A DNA stretch of 64,000 nucleotides from Sphingobacterium puteale (GCF_003627955.1 NZ_RBWS01000005.1:186001-250000); one strand, 5' to 3'. Shown: positions 8,794 to 19,359, counted from the first letter of the stretch. Made by a program: numbers and translations. Notes: generated by a model not told the origin, from the sequence alone.

Positions 8794-10299
8794 TTATTTT
8801 TTAAACTCAGCAATGCTTAACTCTCGAAATTCCAGCTTTTTATCCCCGACGACACGAATTTTGGTTATTGGCTTATTCGGAAAAAATAAGCTGGTCATTA
8901 CCGTCAGTCCGCCATCTGCAAAAAGCTCCACAGAGCTCACATCAACATACAAGCTAAAAGACAAAGTTCCATTATTCAGTAGGCGTTGCGCCAAAGCCGT
9001 TTTAGCGAATTCCGAATTGAAAGACACTTTGCCGGACTTAGCACGATCGATGTAATATGCATTTTGGTCTTCACGATAACCAATGACCACTTCGTCACCA
9101 GATTCATTCGATAAGATCACTTTAAAAGCCTGCTGTTCCAACTTCTTGAGGTCCAAACGGTACGCTTGTGGGAGGTGTTCCTCGAATGAGACTTCCTTCG
9201 CTCCGCCGCCATGGTATTTTTTTAAAGGCCGAAATGCAGTTTCAATTTCTTTGGGCACAGTACTCGCGACGTAGAAAGACTGTCCAACTTTTTCCAAGGA
9301 TAAAACACGGGGTATGGTTGTTGAGGAACGCCATCCTGTCGTAGGCACCTCATTAGCATATTGCCAATTGCTCATCCAACCAATCATCAGAGGTCTATCG
9401 CCTATATTGCTCCAGGTTACACCAGCATAGTTATCCGGTCCCCAGTCTAACCATTTAATTGCTGTATCGTCAGCTTTGAATTGCTTTCCATCAAAATCAC
9501 CGACAAAATATTGCGTTACCGACCCCCCATTGGGTCCTCCAGGATTTATGCTCACCAATAGAGCCCATTTCGTCTCGCCTTTGTATTTCATTGAGATAAG
9601 GTCAGGACATTCCCAGACTCCGCCATGTGCACCCACCTCCTTACCAAATTCGCTTTCCTTATTCCATTCCTTTAAGTTTTTAGATGAATAGAAAGTAATG
9701 CAATCCTTGGTTGCTAAAGTCATGATCCAACGCTGACTATGCGCATGCCACATTACTTTTGGATCTCTGAAATCCCATATTCCCGGATTAGGCAGCACTG
9801 GATTCCCCTTATACTTTGTCCAGGTAGCACCCTCATCCAGACTATACGCCAAACTTTGATTTTCATGTAATCCTGTTTTCCGATCCTCTTCCTGATGATT
9901 ATGATGGGTAAAAATAGCGACCATCGCACCTTTTCCAAAACCGGCTGTATTATCCTGATCAATTACAGCACTTCCCGAGAAAATAGTTCCTAAACTATCC
10001 GGATATAAGGCAATCTTTTTTTCATCCCAATGAAGCAGATCTTTGCTGGTCGCATGCCCCCAATGCATAGGCCCCCAGACTGGTTTCTCGGGGTTATGCT
10101 GAAAAAAGAGGTGATAATTCCCGTTGATATATACCATGCCATTCGGGTCGTTCATCCAGCCCTGCTTGGGCGCAAAATGGTAGATCGGGCGGTATTTTTC
10201 CTCTGTATCTTTTATTTCTTTCGAACCAACTTGCGCGAATGCTGTACTCGTTATACCTGCAAGAAGCAGCATAGTTCCATATTTCTTTATTCTATTCAT
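8794..10299 (-). CDS. GH32 fructan hydrolase (levanase/inulinase/fructosidase type)
   Basis: Exported glycoside hydrolase family 32 enzyme, 501 aa, cleaving beta-fructosyl bonds. Signal peptide 1-22 (TSTAFA-Q). The catalytic triad motifs are all present: nucleophile in WMNDPNG (Asp51), transition-state stabiliser in RDP (Asp179) and acid/base in ECPDL (Glu230). The C-terminal beta-sandwich (LYVDVSSVELFADGGLTVMTS) is complete. No lipobox, so it is probably periplasmic. It is the last gene of the minus-strand fructan operon, 61 nt downstream of the second GH32-like gene. Endo versus exo action and levan versus inulin preference cannot be read from sequence by eye. Confidence 0.95.
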   Translation of the reverse strand: MNRIKKYGTMLLLAGITSTAFAQVGSKEIKDTEEKYRPIYHFAPKQGWMNDPNGMVYINGNYHLFFQHNPEKPVWGPMHWGHATSKDLLHWDEKKIALYPDSLGTIFSGSAVIDQDNTAGFGKGAMVAIFTHHNHQEEDRKTGLHENQSLAYSLDEGATWTKYKGNPVLPNPGIWDFRDPKVMWHAHSQRWIMTLATKDCITFYSSKNLKEWNKESEFGKEVGAHGGVWECPDLISMKYKGETKWALLVSINPGGPNGGSVTQYFVGDFDGKQFKADDTAIKWLDWGPDNYAGVTWSNIGDRPLMIGWMSNWQYANEVPTTGWRSSTTIPRVLSLEKVGQSFYVASTVPKEIETAFRPLKKYHGGGAKEVSFEEHLPQAYRLDLKKLEQQAFKVILSNESGDEVVIGYREDQNAYYIDRAKSGKVSFNSEFAKTALAQRLLNNGTLSFSLYVDVSSVELFADGGLTVMTSLFFPNKPITKIRVVGDKKLEFRELSIAEFKK

Positions 10300-10360
10300 A
10301 GCTCATTTAGTTTATATCATTTTAGGTTATTTATGTCTGTCCATAAAATAGTGATAATTT

Positions 10361-11965
10361 TTATGATTTCTCGACTTTCATCGTATTGACTTTAATGGTA
10401 CCCTGATCAGCATAAATCGTCCATGGATTATGCTCCATTTTATAAATACGATTGGTAAAAGCGACATTATTATTAACATAGACCACACAGATAGATTTTT
10501 CGATGACAATTTTTACGTCAAAACGTTTATCGGCAGGTATGATCAACGGCGTAAAGTTAAGTTCTGTTTTTCCAGCTGTTCCCACAAGACTGAGTTCCCG
10601 ATGCATAAAGAGCGAAGGCATGCCCCAGCGATTTGCAGAAGTTAGGTCGAAGGCAATACTATACAACTCAGAAGGATTGTCACAAGCACCAAAAGTGAAT
10701 CCAAAGTGGTCAGATTGCGAAGCATCTATCGTCATTGATATTTTAACAGCGGTTTTGTTCCGGTTGAATTGTGCATAGCTCCTCCGATTGGACTGCGCTG
10801 TTATACGATATGTTTTATTATTTTCTGAAACATTTCCAACGGCATTCAGTTTTTCAAACAACAGCTCCTTATTAAACTTATTGTCCACAGCATCGGGAAT
10901 AACCGGATATAACCTCCCTGTCGGCCCCTGCAGCAGCCTGTGCGTAATTAAGCTTCCAGACCAGGGCAGTTCATTATTAGTATTGATGGTCTGCCCTGTA
11001 GAGCACCAACCCGATAGGTAGCGCGCTGTTCCATCACTGGCTGTCTTGCCAGCATAGAGGTATAAGCCATCAAAAGTTTCATGATGGCCGTTTTCATCTC
11101 TACATATTTTCCAGGGGCCATCGGGTGAATCAGCAATGCGGTAAAAAGTCTTGCGATGCGCGTCCCGGTTGATCCGGGAGAATGTTAAATACCATTTGTC
11201 ACCCATTTTAAATAGATCTGGACACTCCAGTATTTCTGCATCCGTTTCAATCTGATACATCCCTACAGCTTGTGCATCTGTCGCTACAATGGGTGTTATA
11301 CTAGACCAATTATTCAGATCTGCAGATATATATCGTGCAATAGCACCCTTGCCATCCTTACGCGTCGTCACCAACATCACATAACTGCCGCGAGTTTCGT
11401 CCCAATAGACATGAGGATCCCGAAAATTGTTTTGGTCATAACCCGGAGCGGCCTGTATTGTCCAGGCGGACTGCTTTGTCCAGTTCAGTAAATCTGTCGA
11501 AGTCGCGATCATCACTTTTTCGGCCGGATTCAGGTTGCCATTATGCCCCGTATAAAAACAAAAATAGGTCTGATCCTTTTTAATAAAGCTGCCTGTTCCT
11601 ATCCATTCATCCTGACTTCCCATAACCCCAGCAGGCAATACTTCTGTAAAACCATCAAATGTGGCGTAATCGCTGGTTTTGGTCACCTGAATCGGATGGC
11701 GATTGGCATTTTCGTAGAGATAAAACAAATAATAATTTTTATCATCGGCATTGTAATACGGCATGGGATCTCCGACAAATCCTTCTTGTGGCTTATAAAA
11801 AGTCTGAAACAGACCGGCTTCCTGTACCGAAGTACAGGAAGTAGACCGATCTACTGCTATTGGATCACTCGGCTTATCGAGAGACAAGCTTTGATCAACA
11901 CTTTTACAATTTGTCAGCAACGCCATCAAGCATAGCACCGGAATTAAATATAATTTTGTTCTCAT
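10361..11965 (-). CDS. GH32-clan lipoprotein, probable surface fructanase or fructan-binding protein
   Basis: 534-aa lipoprotein (lipobox LLTNC, Cys20), probably surface-exposed. It keeps GH32 five-bladed propeller landmarks: RDPHVYW (Asp183), LECPDL (Glu247) and an Asp in VGDPMPYY (Asp66) in place of the usual WMNDPNG. The C-terminal half resembles a beta-sandwich (FGFTFGACDNPSELYSIAFD). All three carboxylates are thus present but the first motif is atypical, so this is a divergent GH32 subgroup. It sits between SusD and the canonical GH32 gene, the place where a surface glycan-binding protein or surface endo-fructanase is found in comparable PULs. No separate SusE-like gene is present, and this protein may fill that role. 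Confidence 0.85.
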   Translation of the reverse strand: MRTKLYLIPVLCLMALLTNCKSVDQSLSLDKPSDPIAVDRSTSCTSVQEAGLFQTFYKPQEGFVGDPMPYYNADDKNYYLFYLYENANRHPIQVTKTSDYATFDGFTEVLPAGVMGSQDEWIGTGSFIKKDQTYFCFYTGHNGNLNPAEKVMIATSTDLLNWTKQSAWTIQAAPGYDQNNFRDPHVYWDETRGSYVMLVTTRKDGKGAIARYISADLNNWSSITPIVATDAQAVGMYQIETDAEILECPDLFKMGDKWYLTFSRINRDAHRKTFYRIADSPDGPWKICRDENGHHETFDGLYLYAGKTASDGTARYLSGWCSTGQTINTNNELPWSGSLITHRLLQGPTGRLYPVIPDAVDNKFNKELLFEKLNAVGNVSENNKTYRITAQSNRRSYAQFNRNKTAVKISMTIDASQSDHFGFTFGACDNPSELYSIAFDLTSANRWGMPSLFMHRELSLVGTAGKTELNFTPLIIPADKRFDVKIVIEKSICVVYVNNNVAFTNRIYKMEHNPWTIYADQGTIKVNTMKVEKS

Positions 11966-12019
11966 TTAGGATCTCAATAATACCATTATACATATTGTTC
12001 TGCCCATTCCTACAGTGTT

Positions 12020-13705
12020 TTAATATCCTGGGTTTTGTTTATAGAGGTACTTGCTCAATCTGATCTGTGCTTCGGGAATAGGCAAATACTCATTCTTATC
12101 TGCCGTAAAATGAGCTACAGCATAATAAGAACGCCGTGACTTCTCCGTTTCATAATACGCATTCATGGTTTGATCCGCAATTCCCCAGCGTACCAGATCG
12201 AAGAATCGGCCATTTTCCATCGCCAATTCCAAACGGCGTTCCCAACGTAAAGCCTTCCGTGCATTTTCCTCATTCCATATGATATTGTCACCATTTTTAT
12301 ACGTTTCGATCAGCATTTTATCTGTAGCATACCCCGTCATTGTGGCACTATTTTTTGCACGCAGACGTACTTGGTTGATCAGAGGTAAGGCTTCGGCCGA
12401 ACGATGCGATTCTATAAGTGCTTCGGCACGCATTAGCAAGACATCGGCCACACGCAGCACAATACGATTTTTCGTATTCGCAAAAAAGGGAGCCATTGGT
12501 ACAAAACAATCACAATCAGGATCAACGTTCTCTTTCAGCGAAGCATAGACCGAATAGTCTGCCGGATTACGATTCCAGCTCTCTTGATAGGTGCGTTTGG
12601 TATTGTATTTATAAGGCAGTCCCGGAATCGCTACGGTGTGAAATAACCTGGGATCATATTTTTCTGAAGCGTTGAACGTATTTAAAGTATTATAGTTATC
12701 AAGGGGTACCCCCTTTCCTGTCGTGCGAAATGCATTCACCAAGCTCTGACTAGGTTTATTAAAATCGCAGCAGCCCACACCCATTGGCACAGAGAGCACA
12801 TCCGAGAAATTCACACGGCCAAACTTAGTTCCATCATCTTTTGAAAATTGAACTGAAAAAATTGCTTCTGTACCGTTCTCATATTTCCCGGGCAAAAAGT
12901 TGAAAGCGAAGTCCGCTTCAAGTACATGATTTGAGGAAAGTACAATGTCTGTATTTTCCAACACTTTATTCAGATCGTCCGAACTAATTCCTGTTACGGC
13001 GTGTCGCTCGGCATTGTCCTGACGATAAGCTTTATACAAGTATGTTTTCGCAAGATAGGCAGCAGCTGCAATTCGGTTGGCACGACCAATTGCCGTTTGC
13101 GCGGTCGGCAAATGATCTACCGCGTACTGAAAGTCATCGACAATTTTTTGCCAGAGTGCATCGTTGCTCAACGCTCGATTTGATACCGTTTCATAATTGT
13201 CTATTGGCACATTTTCATCGATATAGGGTACATACTTAAAGAGCGTCTTAAGCATAAAATAGAAGTGCCCCCGCAGGAACCTTGCTTCGGCCAATTTTCC
13301 CTCCTTCCCTTCAAAACCATTCATTTCCTGAATCGTTTTGATCGTCGTATTGGCACGTGAAATGGCTACATACAGCTGAAACCATAGTTTATCCAACTCC
13401 GCAAAATTGGTCGTAATATTGCTGGATACCTCCAAAAAATGGAACGTTTGAATATCCTGCGGCCCCGAACCACCTTTGTACGCGTCATCAGACCTTACTG
13501 TACCATAAGGCCAGAGGCTAAAAGGTACATCATAATGGTCATTGCCCAAAGCGGCATATGTAGCCGTCAGTAATCTTTCAGGTTCCTTTACCTGGTCGGA
13601 GCTGAGTACAGCATTGGGGGTCTGCTCCAGAAACTTGGTACATCCGGAAAGTAGACCGGTTGACAGCATCATTATTATCGCTAGTTTATTGGTTATTTTT
13701 TTCAT
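12020..13705 (-). CDS. SusD/RagB-family lipoprotein of the fructan PUL
   Basis: Cell-surface fructan-binding partner of the upstream SusC, 561 aa from the chosen start. The frame is open up to 13825, but that would overlap the SusC end; the ATG at 13705 gives a proper lipoprotein signal (MKKITNKLAIIMMLSTG, lipobox LLSGC, then TKFLEQTPN). SusD features: SRANTTIKTIQEM, EARFLRGHFYFML in the N-terminal TPR part, and RWERRLELAMENGRFFDLVRWG near the C-terminus. The stop is 54 nt before the GH32-like lipoprotein gene. Substrate is inferred from the GH32 and fructokinase neighbours. Confidence 0.94.
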   Translation of the reverse strand: MKKITNKLAIIMMLSTGLLSGCTKFLEQTPNAVLSSDQVKEPERLLTATYAALGNDHYDVPFSLWPYGTVRSDDAYKGGSGPQDIQTFHFLEVSSNITTNFAELDKLWFQLYVAISRANTTIKTIQEMNGFEGKEGKLAEARFLRGHFYFMLKTLFKYVPYIDENVPIDNYETVSNRALSNDALWQKIVDDFQYAVDHLPTAQTAIGRANRIAAAAYLAKTYLYKAYRQDNAERHAVTGISSDDLNKVLENTDIVLSSNHVLEADFAFNFLPGKYENGTEAIFSVQFSKDDGTKFGRVNFSDVLSVPMGVGCCDFNKPSQSLVNAFRTTGKGVPLDNYNTLNTFNASEKYDPRLFHTVAIPGLPYKYNTKRTYQESWNRNPADYSVYASLKENVDPDCDCFVPMAPFFANTKNRIVLRVADVLLMRAEALIESHRSAEALPLINQVRLRAKNSATMTGYATDKMLIETYKNGDNIIWNEENARKALRWERRLELAMENGRFFDLVRWGIADQTMNAYYETEKSRRSYYAVAHFTADKNEYLPIPEAQIRLSKYLYKQNPGY

Positions 13706-13794
13706 TGGAATTCTATTTATTAACATGCTCCATATGGATGTATGATTCTTTTGGTTATTTTGTCCATTATTTAAGGATTCCCGGTTTCTTTTTG

Positions 13795-16700
13795 CTAAAA
13801 GCCAATATTTACTCCCGCAGTCCATGTCGTAGGGATAGGATAGCCCCAGCCTACATTCTCCGGATCTACACCTGTAAAATTCTTCGATTTGACAGTAAAC
13901 AGATTCTGTCCCGTAAGGTAGACGCGTAACCGGTTCATCCGCAAACGAGAAGCGGTTGCTGCGGGTAACGTGTATCCAATAGACAGGTTTCGAAGTTTCA
14001 TATAGGATCCGTTTTCAATAAAGTAATTGGACAGTCGGCCTTCATCATTATTGTTTGTCGTCTGCAATGCTGGAATTGTCGAAGTTGGATTCTGCGGTGT
14101 CCAAGCATTGAGCAGGCGCACGCCCTTGTTGGAATTTACATCATCTACACTCCAAAAATCAGTCTGTTTTTTCAGCCAATTTTCAACATCTATCCCCTGT
14201 ACCCCCTGAAAATAGGCTGAAAGGTCGAAGCCCTTATATTTCAGTGCGATATTCAAACTATAGGAAAAATCAGGGTGTGGGTTTCCGATCCAAGTACGGT
14301 CCATGTCTGTAATTTGCTGATCTGCATCGTATACATTTACGTAGCGCAATCGCCCAATCCCTTTCCCCGTTTGGTTGACATGATTGTCAACATCCATCTG
14401 ATTTTGAAAGATTCCATCGGTTAAATAACCATAAAACGAACCCAACGGTCTACCAATAATATTATCCCCCTGGCGTCCACCGTAGGAGTTTTCCACGGCT
14501 ACAGGCAAGTGAGTTACCTTGTTTTTATACGACGATAAGACAGCAGTCACATCATAATCCAAACCAAAAGCGGTCTTATTGCGGTACCCCACAGTAAAAT
14601 CCAGGCCTTTGTTTTCCATCGAGGCCCCATTGGCCCAGCGATAACCACCCTCACCTACAACACCAATATAGGCGGGATTAATCAGCATATCTTTCGTTGC
14701 TTTGACATACCAATCAACCGACCCGTAAAGACTTTGGCCAAACAGCGTGAAGTCCAAACCGATATTGGTTTGTGTCGTAGTTTCCCACTTTAGGTCGTTG
14801 TTTTCTGTCTGAATTTTCCGGTATCCCGAAGGTAAGATTCCGGTTCCCGAACCCGAAAGATCATAAGCAGTACCGTCGACGATATTCCATGTTGGGTCAC
14901 CGATCCCATACTCAGGCACAAAAAGTGCATAAGTCGCTAGATTGCCAATTCCCTGATTACCAGTCTGCCCCCAGCCCACACGTAATTTAAGATCAGAAAT
15001 GTAATCTTTGGTATTCGCCATAAAACGTTCGGATGAAATCCGCCAGCCCGCTGTTACGGCCGGAAAAGTTGCAAAGCGGTTATTTTTGCCAAAACGGGAA
15101 GAGCCGTCATGTCTCACTGTAAAGGAAGCCAAATAACGGTCATCAAAAGAATAGTTTGCCTTTCCGAAATAAGAGAGGAGCGAAAAGCCTGTCGAGGTAC
15201 CACCGACGGCAGCAATTCCAGTGCTCACGCCAGGCCACATATACTCAGGCGTTTCGATCGAAAAAGACCCATCGCCACCGGTATATGCATTAAAATTAAT
15301 ATCATTCTGACGATTCATTTCAACACCAGCCAATAGGTCTATCGTATGATTAGCAATCTCTTTTCGGTAGGTTGCCGTATTCGACCAAGTCCATTTCATT
15401 CCATGTGACTGTTCCATATTAACAGCACTTCTATCGCTGCTCATAAAACCCGAACGGTAGGAAACTTGCAGGTTACGTTTATAATAATTACCATAATCTA
15501 TCCCATAGCTTGTCCGGAGATGCAAGTCTTTAATAAGCTGCAAATCGGCATAGACATTCCCAAATAACCGCCAATAGTTGTATTTATTATTTCTGTTGTC
15601 ATGCAGCAGGCGTACCGGATTATGGCGATCGTTCATTCCCAGCGCTGGACCGCCCCAACCAATGCCGTCAACAGTATGTACCGGTATGATAGGCAATGCT
15701 TTCAGGGATAGATCAAGCACATCTCCGGGTACCTGTACTTCACCTGTATTGTTCACCGTAAAATTCTCCCCAACAACCAGTTTACCATCAAAAAGTTTGT
15801 AATCGGCATTCATCCGAGCTGATATGCGCTGGAAATCTGTATAACGAAGAGTACCATCATTACGCAGATAACCCAAGGAGAAGTATGAACTCGACTTATC
15901 CGTCGCCGAACTCAAAGTGGCATTATAGGATTGGAGCAGACCTGGTTTGGAAACTTCATCGAACCAATCGGTATCCGCGGCATACATAGTATGCTCACGA
16001 TCGATATATTGTGGTATAACGACCTTGTTCAGCTGTGGCAGACCATTGGCGTCATTGTTCCACTCAAACTGATAGCCAATATTATTGCTGTTTGGATTAC
16101 CACCGCTATTAATCGTAGCCTGCCATAGCGCCTGTCCATACTGCTGGGCATTAAGGACTTTCATGCGGTTGTTAAAATGTGTGCTGGTTGCATAGACATC
16201 AACCGTAAGTTTTGTTGCGCCGGGTTTTCCTCTTTTGGTTGTAATCACGATAACGCCATTTGCTGCGCGTGATCCATAGATACTTGCTGATGAGGCATCT
16301 TTCAGGACTTGAATGCTCTCGATGTCGTTAGCATTAAGCTCATGCATTCCACCCTGTGTAGGTACGCCATCGATGACATAGAGTGGATCTTGGCTACTGT
16401 TGATCGAACTGATACCGCGCATCCGTACCGTGGCAGCTCCGCTGGGACTACCGTCAGAGGTTACCGTCATACCTGCTACGCGTCCCTGAAGTGCTTTCAT
16501 TGGATTATTTTCAGGCGCTTTCATCATTTCTGTCACATTGACGACGCTTACCGCCCCAGTCAGGTCCTTCTTGCGCTCGGTCTGGTAGCCTGTAACAACC
16601 ACTTCGTCAAGTCCCTTTTCGGTGCTGATCAATCGGATATCCAGAAATTTCCGATCACCCAATTGCATAGTCTGAGGTTCATAGCCTACATAGGTTATTT

Positions 16701-16920
16701 CCAAAGTACCTTTGTTACCCGATACCTGCAACACAAATTCCCCTTTTTCATTCGATTTGGTTGCCTGAGTGGTGCCCTTGACCACTAATGACGCTCCAGC
16801 GATAGGAGCTGCTGTTCCGCTGTCCGAAATCCGCCCCCGAATTTCTGTCTGCTGCGCGAAAGCAGCTACCGAAAAGAGCGCCAAAGACGGGAGCAACATC
16901 ACTTGCTGTCTTGTAAACAT
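13795..16920 (-). CDS. SusC-family TonB-dependent transporter of the fructan PUL
   Basis: 1041-aa outer-membrane transporter. Signal peptide 1-22 (VAAFA-Q), no STN domain, carboxypeptidase-regulatory-like domain about 26-105 (EIRGRISDSGTAAPIAGASL), plug signature LDEVVVTGYQTERKKDLTGAV near 104, RAANGVIVITTKRG, and a C-terminal barrel strand ending in GVNIGF. Absence of STN fits regulation by a hybrid two-component system rather than by a sigma/FecR pair. The gap to the fructokinase gene upstream is 74 nt, so it is probably within one operon starting at the sugar porter. Confidence 0.95.
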   Translation of the reverse strand: MFTRQQVMLLPSLALFSVAAFAQQTEIRGRISDSGTAAPIAGASLVVKGTTQATKSNEKGEFVLQVSGNKGTLEITYVGYEPQTMQLGDRKFLDIRLISTEKGLDEVVVTGYQTERKKDLTGAVSVVNVTEMMKAPENNPMKALQGRVAGMTVTSDGSPSGAATVRMRGISSINSSQDPLYVIDGVPTQGGMHELNANDIESIQVLKDASSASIYGSRAANGVIVITTKRGKPGATKLTVDVYATSTHFNNRMKVLNAQQYGQALWQATINSGGNPNSNNIGYQFEWNNDANGLPQLNKVVIPQYIDREHTMYAADTDWFDEVSKPGLLQSYNATLSSATDKSSSYFSLGYLRNDGTLRYTDFQRISARMNADYKLFDGKLVVGENFTVNNTGEVQVPGDVLDLSLKALPIIPVHTVDGIGWGGPALGMNDRHNPVRLLHDNRNNKYNYWRLFGNVYADLQLIKDLHLRTSYGIDYGNYYKRNLQVSYRSGFMSSDRSAVNMEQSHGMKWTWSNTATYRKEIANHTIDLLAGVEMNRQNDINFNAYTGGDGSFSIETPEYMWPGVSTGIAAVGGTSTGFSLLSYFGKANYSFDDRYLASFTVRHDGSSRFGKNNRFATFPAVTAGWRISSERFMANTKDYISDLKLRVGWGQTGNQGIGNLATYALFVPEYGIGDPTWNIVDGTAYDLSGSGTGILPSGYRKIQTENNDLKWETTTQTNIGLDFTLFGQSLYGSVDWYVKATKDMLINPAYIGVVGEGGYRWANGASMENKGLDFTVGYRNKTAFGLDYDVTAVLSSYKNKVTHLPVAVENSYGGRQGDNIIGRPLGSFYGYLTDGIFQNQMDVDNHVNQTGKGIGRLRYVNVYDADQQITDMDRTWIGNPHPDFSYSLNIALKYKGFDLSAYFQGVQGIDVENWLKKQTDFWSVDDVNSNKGVRLLNAWTPQNPTSTIPALQTTNNNDEGRLSNYFIENGSYMKLRNLSIGYTLPAATASRLRMNRLRVYLTGQNLFTVKSKNFTGVDPENVGWGYPIPTTWTAGVNIGF

Positions 16921-16994
16921 AATTGGTTATTATAAGTAGATTATTAATTAGATTATTTGTCTTGTTGTTGGTTATTTTATTTTGTCATAAACAG

Positions 16995-17951
16995 CTATTG
17001 TTTCAGCTTTAGGTCGCTATCGCGAAAGATTGGATTCAGCCAATGGAAGCGGTTGATATCTTCAGGACTGTAGGCGGGGCATGCACCGCTGCTCTGCGTC
17101 ACAAAACCACTGAGCGTAGCAGCAAATTCCAGTACTTCCTCAAGTTGAACACCATCCTGCATCTGAAACCTCTTGGCCAGAAAAGCTGCCAAAAAGGAAT
17201 CCCCGCTCCCAATCGTATCTTCTACCTGAACCTTCAATGCCGGAAAATGGTAACTTATATTGTCTCTTTTAAAATGATACACTGCTCCGTCTGCACCATA
17301 CGTTACTATAGCTTCCTGAATTGCAAAACGTTCCATGATTAGATCTACACGCTGCTGATCAGTAGAGGTAGCTGTAGCACCATTCCAGTCCGAAATAATG
17401 TGCAGTTCCTCCGCATTCATTTTCACAAAATCAGCGTATTTTAAAAGGCTATGTATTTTTTCAGGACCGAAATATGGAGCGCGCAAATTGACATCCATCA
17501 CGCGGAAACGTGCTTTTTCCAGTAACAACAACAAGCTTTGAAAACTTACCTCATCCCGACAGGCTAAACTGCCGTATACCAAAAAGTCTACGGCCGCAAC
17601 CGCTTCCAGCACAACAGTATCCACCGCTATTCTATCCCAAGCAACAGGATAAACGATTTCGTATTGTACATTGCGTTCCGCATCAATCGTAACCTCGACC
17701 GTTGAGGTGGGTAAACTGTCGTCAAACTGAAAAAATGTTGTCGGAACTCCCAGTTGCTCACACGCAGAAAGCAGTTCATCTCCATTTTCATCACGCCCTA
17801 TGCGTGTCAGCATACGCGTCACAACACCTAGTTTATTCAGGTGATACGCTACATTCAAAGGAGCGCCACCCAGTTTTTTGCCTGTAGGTAGATTGTCCCA
17901 AAGAACCTCTCCAAAACAAATACCCTGTATTGATTTATCTCCGTTTCTCAT
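16995..17951 (-). CDS. PfkB-family fructokinase
   Basis: 318-aa cytoplasmic carbohydrate kinase expected to phosphorylate imported fructose. PfkB landmarks: GKKLGGAPLNVAYHLNKLG near the N-terminus (substrate-binding signature) and DTIGSGDSFLAAFLA near 245 with the GxGD anion hole and catalytic Asp. Length is normal for the family. Located between the MFS sugar porter and SusC genes of the fructan PUL, as in the Bacteroides fructan locus where transporter and fructokinase are adjacent. No signal peptide. Confidence 0.93.
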   Translation of the reverse strand: MRNGDKSIQGICFGEVLWDNLPTGKKLGGAPLNVAYHLNKLGVVTRMLTRIGRDENGDELLSACEQLGVPTTFFQFDDSLPTSTVEVTIDAERNVQYEIVYPVAWDRIAVDTVVLEAVAAVDFLVYGSLACRDEVSFQSLLLLLEKARFRVMDVNLRAPYFGPEKIHSLLKYADFVKMNAEELHIISDWNGATATSTDQQRVDLIMERFAIQEAIVTYGADGAVYHFKRDNISYHFPALKVQVEDTIGSGDSFLAAFLAKRFQMQDGVQLEEVLEFAATLSGFVTQSSGACPAYSPEDINRFHWLNPIFRDSDLKLKQ

Positions 17952-18036
17952 ATTTACTCTTTTTTATACGCGCTTTGGCTGAGTGCCAAAACAGTGTACC
18001 GAATTGATTATTTTAATTTCCCTTACAAATACCTAT

Positions 18037-19359
18037 TTAATGCAGATTGATGGTCTGCCCCATATCTTCCAAAGACCGTCCTTTTGTCTCGGGCATAAAT
18101 TTCACTACATAAATAAGCTGCAATACCATAAACAGGGCAAACATCAGAAAGGTGCCACCACCGCCAAGAATCTCCGTCAGTGCTGGAAAACAAAAAGTGA
18201 TAATTGCTGCCATCACCCAATGCGTCAGGCTACCAAATGTCTGCCCTTTGGCCCTTACATCATTTGGAAAAATTTCGGAAATAAACACCCAGATCACTGC
18301 TCCCTGCGAGAAGGCGAAAAAAGCGATAAAACTCATCAGGTAAATGGTAATGGCGAATCCTGTTGTCTGTTCGGTGTAGAAAGCCTGCGAGACCAATGCT
18401 AGCGATACGATCAAACCCAGAGAACCCACAAGCATCAATTTTTTGCGGCCTACCTTATCAATAAAATTGATCGCCACCAAGGTGAAAATAAAATTGATTA
18501 CCCCGATACCGACTGTGGATAGCAGCGAACTCTGCGAGCCGAGGCCAGCCATCTCAAAGACACGCGGCGCATAATAAATAATCGCATTGATACCCGAAAG
18601 CTGGTTGAATAGCGCAAAACAGAGGGCTAACAAAATCGGTTTGGCATTTTCACGTATAAATAATTTACCTTCGCCCGCCATCTTATCATTGGATTCCTGA
18701 ATTTTCTCGATTTCAAGCTCGTAATCTTCAGAATTTATTCTTTTCATGATCTTCGTTGCTTCGGACAAATTATTTTTATGCAATAACAGCCACCTCGGAC
18801 TTTCGGGAATAAAGAAGATCAATATAAAGAACAAGAGCGACGGAAAGCATTGCACACCCAGCATCCAGCGCCAGGATTCTTCTCCCAATTGTCCGATAAA
18901 ATAGTTGGATAAGTAGGCAATCAGAATTCCCAATACCACATTAAACTGAAAGAGGCCCACCAACTTGCCTCTTGAAGCCGCAGGGGAAATTTCCGAAATG
19001 TAAATTGGCGCCGTCACCGAAGACACACCGACCCCGATTCCCCCCAAAAAACGGAATAAAATAAATACAGTCCAGTCATTCGCCAATGCGCTCCCAATGG
19101 CGGAAATAAAATAAAGTGCCGCCACAGCAAATAATGTATTCTTCCGACCAAGCTTATCCGAAGGCAACGCCCCCAATGCAGCACCGACAACAGTACCTAT
19201 TAAGGCAATAGCCATTGTAAGCCCATGCTGAAACTCGCTTAGATGCCAATGCTCCTGTACTGCCTTTTCAGCTCCAGAAATCACTGCTGTATCAAAGCCA
19301 AATAAGAATCCGCCTAATGCCACTACAAATGACCAGGCTAATACGGTATTTTTGTTCAT
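18037..19359 (-). CDS. MFS sugar porter (inner-membrane, probable fructose transporter)
   Basis: 440-aa twelve-helix transporter of the sugar porter family. Signatures: first helix WSFVVALGGFLFGFDTAVISG, DKLGRKN loop after helix 2, PESPRWLL at the end of helix 6, IDKVGRKKL after helix 8 and PETKGRSLE at the C-terminus. It would bring fructose or short fructo-oligosaccharides from the periplasm to the cytoplasmic fructokinase encoded 85 nt downstream. It is the first gene of the minus-strand fructan operon and divergent from the regulator gene. Fructose specificity is inferred from the neighbourhood. Confidence 0.93.
   Translation of the reverse strand: MNKNTVLAWSFVVALGGFLFGFDTAVISGAEKAVQEHWHLSEFQHGLTMAIALIGTVVGAALGALPSDKLGRKNTLFAVAALYFISAIGSALANDWTVFILFRFLGGIGVGVSSVTAPIYISEISPAASRGKLVGLFQFNVVLGILIAYLSNYFIGQLGEESWRWMLGVQCFPSLLFFILIFFIPESPRWLLLHKNNLSEATKIMKRINSEDYELEIEKIQESNDKMAGEGKLFIRENAKPILLALCFALFNQLSGINAIIYYAPRVFEMAGLGSQSSLLSTVGIGVINFIFTLVAINFIDKVGRKKLMLVGSLGLIVSLALVSQAFYTEQTTGFAITIYLMSFIAFFAFSQGAVIWVFISEIFPNDVRAKGQTFGSLTHWVMAAIITFCFPALTEILGGGGTFLMFALFMVLQLIYVVKFMPETKGRSLEDMGQTINLH

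Noticed and set aside
13706..13825. Extended N-terminus of the fructan SusD
   Set aside because: It would overlap the SusC stop and precede a proper lipoprotein signal that starts at 13705.
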